A stretch of 64,000 bases of DNA from Rhodobacteraceae bacterium M382 (GCA_025141015.1 CP081098.1:1060501-1124500), one strand, 5' to 3'; counted from the stretch's first letter, positions 45,499 through 55,366 are shown. A program made the numbers and translations. Notes: generated by a model not told the origin, from the letters alone.

Positions 45499-45526
45499 AC
45501 GGGGCAGGTCATCGGGCCCCGTTTTC
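45499..45526 (+). terminator. Terminator after the argH-lipoprotein pair
   Basis: ACGGGGC (45499-45505) pairs with GCCCCGT (45516-45522), with a ten-base loop, followed by TTTTCTT, 15 bases past the stop. Confidence 0.85.
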
Positions 45527-45640
45527 TTGGATTTCCATAAAATCGGAAACAATCCAGTCAAATTTTGGCCATTTTTTCCGTCTACCCTGTCTGTAACGAG
45601 CAGAATTGCCGTCAATGTTGTGCCATTGAGGAGACAGAGT

Positions 45641-46867
45641 ATGACCGCCGCAGCAGCAGCCCCCGCCCCCAACAGCGTGCCTACGGGCAAGGCCCTTTTG
45701 GCCGCGCCGCAAATGGTCAAGGCACCACCAGCGGCAATGCTGGTTCGCGTGGCGCGCGCCTATGGCGTCAGCCCGATCCGCCAAATGCGCGAGGCATTCC
45801 TGCTGAGCCGGGGCAAGAGCAGACTGTTCCTGAACGAATATTTCTCTTCTGGCCTGTATCACCCGGATCTTAGCTGGCAGGCAAAAAAGCAATATGTCGG
45901 CAGTCGCTCCAGCTGGGATTTGAATGCCTGGTTGTCACCAAGCAGCTTGAACGGGCAAAAGACCTTTGTTGCGGACAAGGTCATGTATACCTCGCTGTTG
46001 GAACAATTGGGGTTTCGGACAACCAAAACGCAGGCGGTATTTTCGACGCTGCGCCGTGCCGGAAACATCCCGACGCTGTCCACCGCCAAGGACCTGCGCA
46101 AATTCCTGACCGAAGACGCGGTATTTCCACTATTTGGCAAACCGCAGTCCTATTCAGGCAGCTTTGGTTCGGCCCTGTTGGATCACATGAACGGGTCCGA
46201 GATCGTATTGGGCGATGGGCGCGGCATTGATCTGGACGATTTCTGTGCCGAGATCGTGCGCGAATATGGCGAAGGATACCTGTTTCAGTCGGCGTTGGAG
46301 CAGCATGAAACCCTGTCCAAGGTTGCAGGCAACGCCATCGGCACCCTGCGAATCGTCACCATCCGGGATGAACAGATGCCCCGACCGATGTACGCCCTGT
46401 GGAAGGTGCCGTCGCCCAAGGCGATGTCTGACAATTTCTGGCAGGACGGAAGCATGATCGCGCCGGTTGATGAACAGACAGGGATTGTAGGTCAATGCCG
46501 CATCGGCACCGGTCCCGATGCGCGCGACATCGAAGAACACCCCGTGTCAGGTGAAAAATTCAAAGGCCTGCAAATCCCCCATTGGGACGAAGCCTGTAAA
46601 ATGGCGGCCGAAGCCCACGCATTGTTCCCCGAATTTGGCGTGATTGGGTGGGATGTGGCCATGACGCCCGATGGCCCGTCGCTGATCGAATGCAACGACA
46701 ACCCGTTCCATTCGCTCTATCAGCTGGCGTTCCAGCGCGGCATCAAGAATGACGATTTCATGCCGGTGTTCGAAGCTGCGGCCAAGCGGTCTCGCGACAT
46801 GCTGGATTATCGCAACAATCTGGTGAAAAAACGCCAGAAACAGCAAAAGACCGGCAAACCAGCCTAG
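45641..46867 (+). CDS. Sugar-transfer-associated ATP-grasp protein
   Basis: The 408-residue protein resembles the ATP-grasp family linked to sugar transfer: FPLFGKPQSYSGSFGSALL, GYLFQSALEQHETLSKVAGNAIGTLRIVTI, FGVIGWDVAMTPDGPSLIECNDNPFHSLYQLA. The last block supplies the acidic metal ligands and Asn. Such enzymes ligate a carboxylate to an amine or thiol using ATP, often for surface polysaccharide decoration; the substrate is unknown. GAGGAG before ATG 45641 fixes the start. It sits alone between argH and lysA. Confidence 0.85.
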   Translation: MTAAAAAPAPNSVPTGKALLAAPQMVKAPPAAMLVRVARAYGVSPIRQMREAFLLSRGKSRLFLNEYFSSGLYHPDLSWQAKKQYVGSRSSWDLNAWLSPSSLNGQKTFVADKVMYTSLLEQLGFRTTKTQAVFSTLRRAGNIPTLSTAKDLRKFLTEDAVFPLFGKPQSYSGSFGSALLDHMNGSEIVLGDGRGIDLDDFCAEIVREYGEGYLFQSALEQHETLSKVAGNAIGTLRIVTIRDEQMPRPMYALWKVPSPKAMSDNFWQDGSMIAPVDEQTGIVGQCRIGTGPDARDIEEHPVSGEKFKGLQIPHWDEACKMAAEAHALFPEFGVIGWDVAMTPDGPSLIECNDNPFHSLYQLAFQRGIKNDDFMPVFEAAAKRSRDMLDYRNNLVKKRQKQQKTGKPA

Positions 46868-46931
46868 GCTGTTCGCCCGAAAACCCGAATTTCATTTGAT
46901 CCATGACGCGGTTTTGGTCTAAGCGCGCGCT

Positions 46932-48197
46932 ATGGATCATTTTCTTTATCGCAATGGCACGCTCTTTGCCGAAGACGTGCCCGTCACCGAAATCGCGGCT
47001 GCCGTGGGTACGCCGTTTTATGTCTATTCCACCGCGACTCTGCAGCGGCATTTCCGTCTGTTTGACGAGGCGCTGGAGGGCACCGACCATCTGGTCTGCT
47101 ACGCGATGAAGGCCGCCAGCAACCAGGCGATCCTGAAAACCCTGGCACAGGCTGGGGCAGGGATGGATGTGGTGTCGATGGGCGAATATCTGCGCGCCAA
47201 AGCCGCGGGCGTCCCTGGCGAGAAGATCGTGTTTTCCGGTGTCGGCAAGACCTCTGACGAGATCCGAACAGCGTTGGAAGGCGGGATTCGTCAGTTCAAC
47301 GTGGAATCCGAGCCCGAGATGGACACGATCAACACGGTGGCGCTGTCACTGGGTGTGGTCGCGCCGATCACCGTGCGGGTGAATCCGGATGTCGATGCCA
47401 AGACCCACGCCAAGATTGCGACTGGCAAATCCGAAAACAAATTTGGCATTCCGATCTCGCGTGCCAGTGCGGTTTACGCTCATGCGGCCAACCTGCCGGG
47501 GCTCGAGGTGATTGGCATCGACGTGCATATCGGCTCGCAGCTGACTGAACTGGAACCGTTTCGCCTGGCGTATGAAAAGGTCGCCGAACTGACTGAACAG
47601 TTGCGCAGCGAAGGCCACAATATCCGCCGTCTGGATCTGGGCGGCGGTTTGGGTATCCCCTATGTCCGGTCCAACGATGCGCCGCCGTTGCCGGTGGAAT
47701 ATGGCCAGCTGATCAAGGACACGTTGGGACATCTGGGGTGCGAGATCGAGATTGAACCCGGTCGTCTGATCGCAGGCAACGCAGGCCTGATGGTGTCCAA
47801 AGTGATCTATGTGAAGTCGGGCGAAGACCGGGATTTTCTGATTATCGACGGGGCGATGAACGACCTGATCCGCCCCGCCATGTACGAAGCCCATCATGAC
47901 ATCGTGCCCGTCACCGAGGCCAAGGCCGGCGCTGAAAGCCAACCCTATGACATCGTCGGTCCGGTTTGCGAAAGCGGTGACACCTTTGCCAAGCAGCGCA
48001 ATATGGCCCCGTTGTCGGCAGGCGATCTGATCGCGTTCCGCAGTGCCGGGGCCTATGGCGCGGTGATGGCCAGTGAATACAATTCGCGCCCGTTGATCCC
48101 CGAAGTTCTGGTCAATGGGGATCAATTTGCGGTTATCCGCCGACGCCCGACCTTTGACGAAATGATAAATCGCGATACCATCCCCGAGTGGCTCTGA
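46932..48197 (+). CDS. lysA: Diaminopimelate decarboxylase
   Basis: The 421-residue PLP enzyme makes lysine from meso-diaminopimelate. It has the PLP lysine segment CYAMKAASNQAIL, HIGSQL, the glycine loop LDLGGGLGIPY, EPGRLIAGNAG and GPVCESGDTFA. Length is normal. It ends 37 bases before the TIGR02302 gene. Confidence 0.97.
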   Translation: MDHFLYRNGTLFAEDVPVTEIAAAVGTPFYVYSTATLQRHFRLFDEALEGTDHLVCYAMKAASNQAILKTLAQAGAGMDVVSMGEYLRAKAAGVPGEKIVFSGVGKTSDEIRTALEGGIRQFNVESEPEMDTINTVALSLGVVAPITVRVNPDVDAKTHAKIATGKSENKFGIPISRASAVYAHAANLPGLEVIGIDVHIGSQLTELEPFRLAYEKVAELTEQLRSEGHNIRRLDLGGGLGIPYVRSNDAPPLPVEYGQLIKDTLGHLGCEIEIEPGRLIAGNAGLMVSKVIYVKSGEDRDFLIIDGAMNDLIRPAMYEAHHDIVPVTEAKAGAESQPYDIVGPVCESGDTFAKQRNMAPLSAGDLIAFRSAGAYGAVMASEYNSRPLIPEVLVNGDQFAVIRRRPTFDEMINRDTIPEWL

Positions 48198-48234
48198 CGC
48201 GATCAGGTGCAGGCCATCAGGAGACCCTGACCGA

Positions 48235-50841
48235 ATGGCCAGAAAAAACAGGCACCATACGGCATTGACTACCCTGCGCTGGCCCTTGCGGCTGACGCAG
48301 GCGGGGCTGGCTGCTGAACGCATCGTACGCGCGTTCTGGCCGGTGATGACCTGTGTGATGCTGGGGCTTTCGGCGCTGATGCTGGGCATACAGGATCAAA
48401 TCGCGATCGAAGCAGTCTGGATCGGCGTTGTCTTGCTGGTGCTGGCACTGTTGGGATTTTTGATCCGTGGTGCGCTGAAATTTCGCTGGCCGAACCGTTC
48501 CGAAGCGATTGCGCGCCTGGATGAAACCCTGCCGGAACGGCCCATCGGTGCGCTGTTGGATACACCGGCGATTGGCACAGATGATGAGGCCAGCCTGAAG
48601 CTGTGGCAGATCCATCAGGCCCGTATGGCTGATCGCGCGGCAGAGGCGCGCGCACCCAAGCCGGATTTGAGCGTGACCCGCGCCGACCCATTTGCCCTGC
48701 GGTATGTCGCGATGTTGGCATTGGCGATCGCTGTGCTGTTCGGGTCGATCTGGAAGGTTGGCTCGGTCGCTGAAATGACGCCAGGGGCCGCTTCGGCAGC
48801 CGCCGGTCCGTCCTGGGAAGGTTGGGTCGAACCGCCTCGTTACACGGGCTTGCCCACCATCTACCTCAATGACATCACCGCTGATGGGTTGACGGCACCA
48901 GCCGGCAGCCAGGTGACGCTCAGGTTTTATGGTCAGGTGGGGGATCTGGTGTTGGCCGAAACCGTTTCAGGGCGCACCGGAGTGGTTCCGTCGGCTTCGG
49001 ATCCGCATCAGGAGTTCGCCATTGCCGAATCGGGACACATCCGGATTGACGGCACGGGCGGGCGAGCATGGGAGGTGCAGGCCACGCCGGACACAATACC
49101 ACAGATTTCCATTGCTGGTCCTGCCGACGCCAAACCCGGCGGCGTCATGGCGTTGACGTTTGCGGCTCAGGACGACTACGCGGTCACCGGTGGCGAGGTT
49201 CGTGTCGAGCTGGATTTGAACGCTGTGGATCGCCGTCACGGGCTCAGGATCTACCCGGAACTGCGCGACCCGATTGTTGTGGGGCTGCCGCTGCCGATCT
49301 CTGGAAACCGCGACAGCTTTGTCGAAGAAGTCATCGAAGATTTCTCCCAGCACCCCTGGGCCAACCTGCCGGTGATCTTCACCCTTTCAGCCACCGATGC
49401 GGCGGGTCAGACCGGGATGTCGGAAACGGTTGGTTCGATCCTTCCGGCGCGGCATTTCTTTGATCCGCTTGCGGCGGCTATTGCCGAACAGCGGCGCGAT
49501 CTGCTGTGGTCTCGGGACAATGCGGGTCGTGTGGCACAGGTGCTGCGCGCGGTGTCGCATCGCCCCGACAGGATCATCAAATCGCACACAGTCTACCTGC
49601 GGCTCCGGACCATCCTGCGCCGATTGGAGAGCTTTACCGCCTATGGGATGACCACGACCCAACAGGAAGAGATCGCCCAGGCGATGTGGGATCTGGCCGT
49701 GCGGCTGGAAGATGGCGATGCGGCGGATGCGCTGGAACGGATGCGCCAGGCACAGGAACGCCTGTCTCAGGCAATGAAAAACGGGGCCAGCGACGCCGAG
49801 ATTGCCGAACTGATGCAGGAGCTGCGCGACGCCACTCAGGATTATCTGCGGCAATTGTCCCGACAGGCGCAGCAGCAGAATCAGGACGGCCAAAGCCCCG
49901 GTCAGCAGCCGGATGAAAACGCTCTGCAAATGACCCAGGACGATCTGCAACAGATGATGGATCGCATCCAGGAACTGATGGAACAGGGCCGCATGGCCGA
50001 GGCCGAACAGGCACTGCAGGAATTGCAGGAGCTGATGGAAAACATGCGTGTCACGCAAGGGCAGGGGCAGGACGGCCAATCTCCGGGGCAACAGGCGATG
50101 GAAGGGTTGGCCGATACGCTGCGCGAGCAACAAGGGCTGAGCGACCAGGCCTTTCGCGACCTGCAGGAACAGTTCAACCCCGATGCCCGGAGTGGTGAAA
50201 GCCAGGGGAACGAGGGGCGCAATGGCGGTCTGGGACGCGGTGAAAGCCACGAAGGTCAGGGACAGGGACGCGGCGAAGGGTCAGCCAATGAAAACGGGTC
50301 CTCGGGGAGCCAACCCGGTGCCGAAGGCGAAGGGTCCACAGGTCCCGGATCCGAACAGGGACTGGCCGACCGCCAGCAGGCCCTGCGTCAGGAGCTGCAA
50401 CGCCAGGAAAATGGTCTGCCCGGCGCGGGAACGCCCGAAGGCGAAGACGCCCGTGATGCATTGGGGCGAGCCGGTGAAGCAATGGACAAGGCCGAAGACG
50501 CGCTGCGGCAGGACAATCTGGCCGACGCCATCGACCAGCAGGCGCAGGCGATGGAAGCGTTGCGCGAGGGGATGCGATCGCTGGGCGAGGCGATGGCCAA
50601 CGAACAGCAACCTGGGCAAGGCGCGCGGGATGGTGCCCAACAGGCTCAGAATCGCGACCCGTTGGGGCGCAACTCCTCGTCGCGAGGCGGGGCGCTGAAC
50701 GGTGAAGACAATATGTTGCGCGGCGCGGATGTGTACCGCCGGGCCCGTGATCTTTTGGAAGAAATTCGCCGTCGGTCGGGCGACAGCAGCCGGTCAGAAA
50801 CAGAACGCAGCTATTTGCAGCGGTTGCTGGATCGGTTTTGA
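48235..50841 (+). CDS. TIGR02302 family large membrane protein
   Basis: The 868-residue protein has an N-terminal cluster of hydrophobic helices (about residues 35-75 and 155-175), an Ig-like periplasmic region (about 190-400), a helical region and then a long Gln/Glu/Gly-rich low-complexity part (about 530-800) with repeats such as LQELQELMEN and SPGQQ. This matches the TIGR02302 family of alphaproteobacteria, of unknown function. The tail is probably extended or coiled-coil. It is placed between lysA and a zinc-ribbon gene, near ftsEX. Confidence 0.9.
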   Translation: MARKNRHHTALTTLRWPLRLTQAGLAAERIVRAFWPVMTCVMLGLSALMLGIQDQIAIEAVWIGVVLLVLALLGFLIRGALKFRWPNRSEAIARLDETLPERPIGALLDTPAIGTDDEASLKLWQIHQARMADRAAEARAPKPDLSVTRADPFALRYVAMLALAIAVLFGSIWKVGSVAEMTPGAASAAAGPSWEGWVEPPRYTGLPTIYLNDITADGLTAPAGSQVTLRFYGQVGDLVLAETVSGRTGVVPSASDPHQEFAIAESGHIRIDGTGGRAWEVQATPDTIPQISIAGPADAKPGGVMALTFAAQDDYAVTGGEVRVELDLNAVDRRHGLRIYPELRDPIVVGLPLPISGNRDSFVEEVIEDFSQHPWANLPVIFTLSATDAAGQTGMSETVGSILPARHFFDPLAAAIAEQRRDLLWSRDNAGRVAQVLRAVSHRPDRIIKSHTVYLRLRTILRRLESFTAYGMTTTQQEEIAQAMWDLAVRLEDGDAADALERMRQAQERLSQAMKNGASDAEIAELMQELRDATQDYLRQLSRQAQQQNQDGQSPGQQPDENALQMTQDDLQQMMDRIQELMEQGRMAEAEQALQELQELMENMRVTQGQGQDGQSPGQQAMEGLADTLREQQGLSDQAFRDLQEQFNPDARSGESQGNEGRNGGLGRGESHEGQGQGRGEGSANENGSSGSQPGAEGEGSTGPGSEQGLADRQQALRQELQRQENGLPGAGTPEGEDARDALGRAGEAMDKAEDALRQDNLADAIDQQAQAMEALREGMRSLGEAMANEQQPGQGARDGAQQAQNRDPLGRNSSSRGGALNGEDNMLRGADVYRRARDLLEEIRRRSGDSSRSETERSYLQRLLDRF

Positions 50842-50874
50842 TCCGATCCAATCACCTGTTGTCTTGAGGGTTAG

Positions 50875-51771
50875 TCATTCACCCCTGATCGATCCCAACA
50901 AAGGCCCGATCAGGGTATCCAGCCAAACCCGCGCCTGATCCACCAACGCGACATATGCGCTGATCATTGGATCCGCCTGGGGAACTGACTGGGCGATCTG
51001 TGGTGCCATCTTGTAAAGCACCCCCATGCCAACCGCGATCATCAGGACCAATGCAAAACCACGGGCAAACCCGCGCTTTTCCGGGACGGGTTCAATCGCG
51101 TCCTGGTCTGCGTCCTGATCTGCGGAAGCAACCGCGTTTGTCGAAGATCTGAGTGTGGAATTTATTTCTTCGATATCGGGCAGCAATCCGCGGCGTGATC
51201 CGCTTGTGTCTTCGACAACGGCGGTGGGTTCTTCGCCCTTGATCCTGGCCATCCGGTCGCGGGCCTGACGGGCGCGGCGCGCCGGTTCGTCGTCGACCGC
51301 TTCTTCCAGTCCCATTTCGGTCTGGGTTTCCAGACCGTCGGGAGTTTCATGCGCGCGGATTTGGGCTTCGCGTTCGGCCTCTTCCCGCAGGATTTCCGAA
51401 ATCGACGGATCCAGGCCTCGGGCTCCGGTTGCCTGGGGGGACGGTGGTTGTTGGTCGGACTCCTCGATCACGGGATCCGCAGGGAGAAGATCCAGATCCT
51501 CGTCTTCATAGGCGTCGGGGTCGACACCAGTCTGGAAATCACCGTCCTCGAACGGGGTTTCGGTGTCCGCTTCTTCGTCTGTGGGGGGGACGTCCTGACC
51601 GGCGTCCCAGTCATCTTCCGCAGCCGGGCGCACCGTGTCCGGTGTGCTGTCGGGGTGGTCCTGAAACCAGGTGTTGCCGCAATTGGAACACTGGACGTCG
51701 CGACCTTCTGTCGGAATAACACCATCGGGAACTTCGTATTGCGCACCGCAATTCGGACATGTCAGTCGCAT
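50875..51771 (-). CDS. MJ0042-type zinc-ribbon membrane protein
   Basis: The 298-residue protein opens with a two-CxxC zinc ribbon (CPNCGAQYEVP and CSNCGNTWFQ, residues 4-35), followed by a long acidic, disordered stretch and one C-terminal membrane helix (RGFALVLMIAVGMGVLYKM) with a short periplasmic tail. This layout is common in alphaproteobacterial proteins next to ftsE. It converges with the TIGR02302 gene and is divergent from ftsE; function unknown. Confidence 0.9.
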   Translation of the reverse strand: MRLTCPNCGAQYEVPDGVIPTEGRDVQCSNCGNTWFQDHPDSTPDTVRPAAEDDWDAGQDVPPTDEEADTETPFEDGDFQTGVDPDAYEDEDLDLLPADPVIEESDQQPPSPQATGARGLDPSISEILREEAEREAQIRAHETPDGLETQTEMGLEEAVDDEPARRARQARDRMARIKGEEPTAVVEDTSGSRRGLLPDIEEINSTLRSSTNAVASADQDADQDAIEPVPEKRGFARGFALVLMIAVGMGVLYKMAPQIAQSVPQADPMISAYVALVDQARVWLDTLIGPLLGSIRGE

Positions 51772-51956
51772 CCTGCCCCTCCTGTACCGTTTAACTGCCT
51801 GATTTTATTTTCCCAACAGCATACGCACTTTGTTAGAAACGGGGAAGAGACAATTCACTCACCTTTTTGCGGATCCGGTGCGCTCCCGTTGGGACAGAGC
51901 ATTGAAACTGATGCCTTACTGGGGCACAACAGCGACAAAGGGACAAGGGGTCGGCC

Positions 51957-52634
51957 GTGATCGAGCTGGACAATGTGGGTTACAATTACGGCGGTGGTGA
52001 GCTGTTGACCAATGTATCGGTCCAGCTGGCACCGGGGTCGTTTCATTTTCTGACAGGGCCGTCTGGGGCTGGGAAAACAACTCTTCTGAAACTCTGTTAT
52101 GGTGCACTGAAACCGACGTCGGGCAAGGCGCGCGCTTTTAATATGGATATCAAAGGGTTGGACAGGGACCAGATGGCCATGTTGCGACGCCGGATAGGTG
52201 TCGTTCATCAGGACTGCCGGTTTCTGGACCATCTTCCGGTTTATGAGAATATCGCTTTGCCTTTGACTGTATCGGGGCGGGAAATGACCCAGGAAGAAGG
52301 CAATCTGCACGAGTTGATCAATTGGGTCGGGCTGACCGAACGCGCGGATGCAACGCCGCCAGAGCTATCAGGCGGCGAACGCCAGCGTGCTGCCCTGGCA
52401 CGGGCCGTCATTCTGTCTCCGGATGTGGTGATTGCCGATGAACCCACCGGGAATGTCGATTGGGAAATGTCGCAACGTCTTTTGCGTCTGCTGGTCGAAT
52501 TGAACCGGATGGGCAAGACCATTCTGGTGGCGAGCCACGATCTGGCGCTGATCCGGGCCGCCAAGAAACAGGTTCAGGCACGGGTGCTGCGCATTTCGGA
52601 CCGACGGCTACAGCTGGCAGGGGCGGATTTATGA
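51957..52634 (+). CDS. ftsE: Cell division ATP-binding protein FtsE
   Basis: The 225-residue ABC ATPase carries Walker A GPSGAGKTTLLKL, the signature LSGGERQRAALARA and Walker B VVIADEPTGNVD, then SHD. With FtsX it couples ATP hydrolysis to activation of cell-wall hydrolases at the septum. It starts with GTG at 51957 after an AAGGGG site and overlaps ftsX by four bases. Confidence 0.95.
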   Translation: MIELDNVGYNYGGGELLTNVSVQLAPGSFHFLTGPSGAGKTTLLKLCYGALKPTSGKARAFNMDIKGLDRDQMAMLRRRIGVVHQDCRFLDHLPVYENIALPLTVSGREMTQEEGNLHELINWVGLTERADATPPELSGGERQRAALARAVILSPDVVIADEPTGNVDWEMSQRLLRLLVELNRMGKTILVASHDLALIRAAKKQVQARVLRISDRRLQLAGADL

Positions 52635-53530
52635 GCCAGGGACGCATTCGCGCATTGCTGATCGGTGACGCCCAGGCAGATCGGGTTGTGCCCCCCAGCG
52701 GGTTCACCGCGCATTTGACGTTGTTCGTGGCCGGGGCCATGGCGTTTCTGGCCGTTTTTGCGCTGGCACTGTCGCTGGCCTCGGGGCGTTTGGCGGATCG
52801 CTGGGCCCAAGAGCTGGCCAAGGCGGCAACTCTGCGGATCAATGCTCCGGCAGATCAACGTGTGGCTCAGACCGATGCGGCGCTAAAAATCCTTCAGCAG
52901 ACCCCAGGGATCGCGTCGGCCCGGGCGTTGTCCGAAGAAGAGCAGATTGCGTTGTTGTCCCCCTGGCTGGGTCCTGACATTCCGCTGGATACTTTGCCGG
53001 TGCCGCAGCTGATCGAAGTGATCGAAGGGGAACCGGGCTATGACGCGGCCGGGTTGCGGTTGCGGTTGTCTGCCGAGGTTCCCGGCGCAGTTCTGGATGA
53101 CCACACACGTTGGCGCGAGCCGCTGGTTGGGGCCGCCAACAGCCTGCGTCGCCTAGGATTGTTTTCCATATTGCTGATTGGGGGCGCGATGGCGGCCATG
53201 ATTACGCTGGCGGCCAATGCTGCCCTGGCGGCCAATGCCCAGGTGATCGAGGTGCTGCGTCTGGTGGGGGCGCAGGACGCCTATATTGCCCAGGCCTTTG
53301 TGCGTCGGTTCACGCTGCGGGCCTTGATCGGTTGTGGTGTGGGTGTGATTTTGGGGATGCTGGGGGTCTGGTTGATGCCCGAGGCATCGGACGAAGGCGG
53401 GTTTCTGACCGGATTGGGGTTTCAGGGTTGGGGATGGGTCTGGCCGATCCTGATCCCGCCTTTGGGGGCCCTGGTTGCGTTTGCCGCAACCGGGACCGCG
53501 GCCCGGCGTAAACTAAGGGAGCTTGCGTGA
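52631..53530 (+). CDS. ftsX: Cell division protein FtsX
   Basis: The 299-residue membrane partner of FtsE has TM1 (about residues 26-50), a periplasmic loop of about 120 residues and three later helices (LLIGGAMAAMITLAANAALA, LIGCGVGVILGMLGVWLM, PILIPPLGALVAFAAT). LRLVGAQDAYIAQAFVRRFTLRAL is the usual conserved FtsX block. ATG 52631 overlaps the ftsE stop. Confidence 0.95.
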   Translation: MSQGRIRALLIGDAQADRVVPPSGFTAHLTLFVAGAMAFLAVFALALSLASGRLADRWAQELAKAATLRINAPADQRVAQTDAALKILQQTPGIASARALSEEEQIALLSPWLGPDIPLDTLPVPQLIEVIEGEPGYDAAGLRLRLSAEVPGAVLDDHTRWREPLVGAANSLRRLGLFSILLIGGAMAAMITLAANAALAANAQVIEVLRLVGAQDAYIAQAFVRRFTLRALIGCGVGVILGMLGVWLMPEASDEGGFLTGLGFQGWGWVWPILIPPLGALVAFAATGTAARRKLRELA

Positions 53531-54279
53531 TGAAACATGCGGTCCGGTGGCTGGTATCACTGGTTTTCGTGATCCAGATCTATGTGGCCATGCTGGTACT
53601 GGGATTGGTGTTTGCGCCCTATGCCCTGGTGTCGCGCAACGGGGCCCTGATGGCGTGCAAGACCTACTGCCGCTGGGTGTTGTGGACTGCCCGCTGGATG
53701 GTGGGGATCCGCACCGAAATTCGTGGCGCTGTCCCCGTGGATGAAGTCATGATTGCGGCCAAACATCAGAGCTTTTTGGATATTCTGATGATCTTTAACG
53801 CGGCACCGCGGGCCAAATTCATCATGAAGCGTGAATTGCTGTGGACGCCCATCATTGGCATGTACGCCAAACGGCTGGGGTGTGTTCCGGTGAACCGTGG
53901 CAAACGTGGAGCCGCAATCGCCAAGATGGTTCAGGATGTCGCTGCCGAGTTTCAGGAACCAGGTCAGTTGGTGATTTATTCTCAGGGGACACGGGTCGCG
54001 CCAGGGGCTCACAAACCCTATAAGATCGGTACAGCGGTGCTGTACGAAGGGTTGAACCAGACCTGCGTGCCAGCCGCAACCAACGTGGGTGTGTTCTGGC
54101 CCCGCAAGGGGATTATGCGAAAACCGGGACTTGCGGTGGTTGAATTTCTGGACCCGATCCAGCCCGGCGTTCGAAAAAAACTATTCATGGAAGACCTGGA
54201 AACCCGGGTCGAAGCCAAATCAAATGAATTGATGCGCGAAGCGGGGTTTGATCCTGATGGAATATCTCAACAGTCTTGA
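53530..54279 (+). CDS. plsC: 1-acyl-sn-glycerol-3-phosphate acyltransferase
   Basis: The 249-residue membrane enzyme acylates lysophosphatidate to phosphatidate. Motif I is KHQSFLDI (H-x4-D), motif II GCVPVNRG, and motif III reads YSQGTRVAPG where EGTR is usual, a Glu-to-Gln change in the acyl-acceptor motif. AAGGGAG eight bases before ATG 53530 sets the start, one base overlapping the ftsX stop. Confidence 0.92.
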   Translation: MKHAVRWLVSLVFVIQIYVAMLVLGLVFAPYALVSRNGALMACKTYCRWVLWTARWMVGIRTEIRGAVPVDEVMIAAKHQSFLDILMIFNAAPRAKFIMKRELLWTPIIGMYAKRLGCVPVNRGKRGAAIAKMVQDVAAEFQEPGQLVIYSQGTRVAPGAHKPYKIGTAVLYEGLNQTCVPAATNVGVFWPRKGIMRKPGLAVVEFLDPIQPGVRKKLFMEDLETRVEAKSNELMREAGFDPDGISQQS

Positions 54280-54862
54280 TGCGCTTGACGCGCTATATGG
54301 CGATATCAGCGCCCCTGCGATGCGCAAAGTGGCCAAGCGGATGACACCCTTGTATCGGCAATGGATTATGGCCTCCAAATTATGTGTTCTGGGAACAGTC
54401 GGTCCAGAAGGCAGCGATGGCAGCCCGCGTGGGGATGATGGCCCCTGTGTGCTGGAGTTGGATCCCGGGACCCTGGCCATGCCGGATTGGCGGGGCAACA
54501 ACAGGTTGGACAGCCTGCGAAACATCGTGCGCGATCCGCGTGTGTCGTTGATGTTTCTGGTGCCTGGATCAAACAATGTTGTCCGGGTGAACGGTCAGGC
54601 TCGGGTCACCGCTGACGCTGATATGAGAGCGCGATTTGACAAGAACGGCAAAGTGCCTGCAACAGTCATCGTGATCGCAATCGACGAGATTTACACCCAA
54701 TGCGCCCGCGCCATGATGCGCGCAGGAACATGGCGTGGAGTGGATGAGAGTGTTGATCTCCCCACGATGGGAGAGATCCTGGCCGAGATGACCGACGGAG
54801 AAGAGGGCGGGAAACCCTATGACGATGCTTGGGGGGCGCGCGCGGCGCATACCATGTGGTAG
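54257..54862 (+). CDS. Pyridoxamine 5'-phosphate oxidase-like FMN-binding protein
   Basis: The 201-residue protein has the split-barrel flavin-binding fold: VLGTVGPEGSDGSPRGDDGP, PDWRGNNRLDSLRNIVRDPRVSLMFLVPG and VRVNGQARV, as in the small PPOX family typified by MSMEG_1061. It likely binds FMN or F420-like cofactors; the reaction is unknown. ATG 54257 overlaps the acyltransferase gene by 23 bases, so it is in the ftsEX-plsC operon. Confidence 0.88.
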   Translation: MEYLNSLDALDALYGDISAPAMRKVAKRMTPLYRQWIMASKLCVLGTVGPEGSDGSPRGDDGPCVLELDPGTLAMPDWRGNNRLDSLRNIVRDPRVSLMFLVPGSNNVVRVNGQARVTADADMRARFDKNGKVPATVIVIAIDEIYTQCARAMMRAGTWRGVDESVDLPTMGEILAEMTDGEEGGKPYDDAWGARAAHTMW

Positions 54863-54946
54863 CCTGCCCACCGTCCCTTCACTCCTGTGTCGCGCTGTGT
54901 TGAGGCCGTGACAGAGGGCGGAGGAACAGTTGGCAAGAGTGCCGCT

Positions 54947-55255
54947 TTATCCGATGACGTCACCGATCAGCATATTGGGCTGCACATTGGTGAAATTCGG
55001 CAAATCCGCGAGCACAGGCCCGGCAGCGGCCATAGCGGCGCCCAGAGCGTCCTGATCGGCAAAGACAATTGACGCCACAGCATAAAAGGCTGGCGGCGTA
55101 TCCGGTCCACCGGCGAGCCCTTTGGTTACCAATGTGCTTTGCAGGTGGGGTCCCATGTGTTCGCCCACCAGCGCCATATGTGTGCTGGTGTAATATTCAT
55201 AATCAAAGTGGGTGTCGTCGCCGATCGGATAGATGACTTGCAGTGAAACTGACAT
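54947..55255 (-). CDS. EthD-like small protein
   Basis: A 102-residue protein of the dimeric alpha/beta barrel type, with VIYPIGDDTHFDYEYYTSTHMALVGEHM and FYAVASIVFADQDALGAAMAAAGPVLADLPNFTN, matching the EthD family. Members assist or carry out oxidative steps; here the role is unknown. It lies downstream of lpd beyond a terminator. Confidence 0.88.
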   Translation of the reverse strand: MSVSLQVIYPIGDDTHFDYEYYTSTHMALVGEHMGPHLQSTLVTKGLAGGPDTPPAFYAVASIVFADQDALGAAMAAAGPVLADLPNFTNVQPNMLIGDVIG

Positions 55256-55316
55256 TTTGAACGCCCTTCATTTTCAGTGTCCCCGCAGTAAAGCGGTTGC
55301 GTGTGGAAACGGCAAA

Positions 55317-55343
55317 TGAAAAGGGCGACCCGAGGCCGCCCTT
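55317..55343 (-). terminator. Terminator of lpd
   Basis: On the minus strand an AAGGGCG/CGCCCTT stem (55321-55343) with a nine-base loop is followed by TTTTCATTT, about 24 bases after the lpd stop. Confidence 0.85.
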
Positions 55344-55366
55344 GATCCTGAAATATCGCGCAATTG

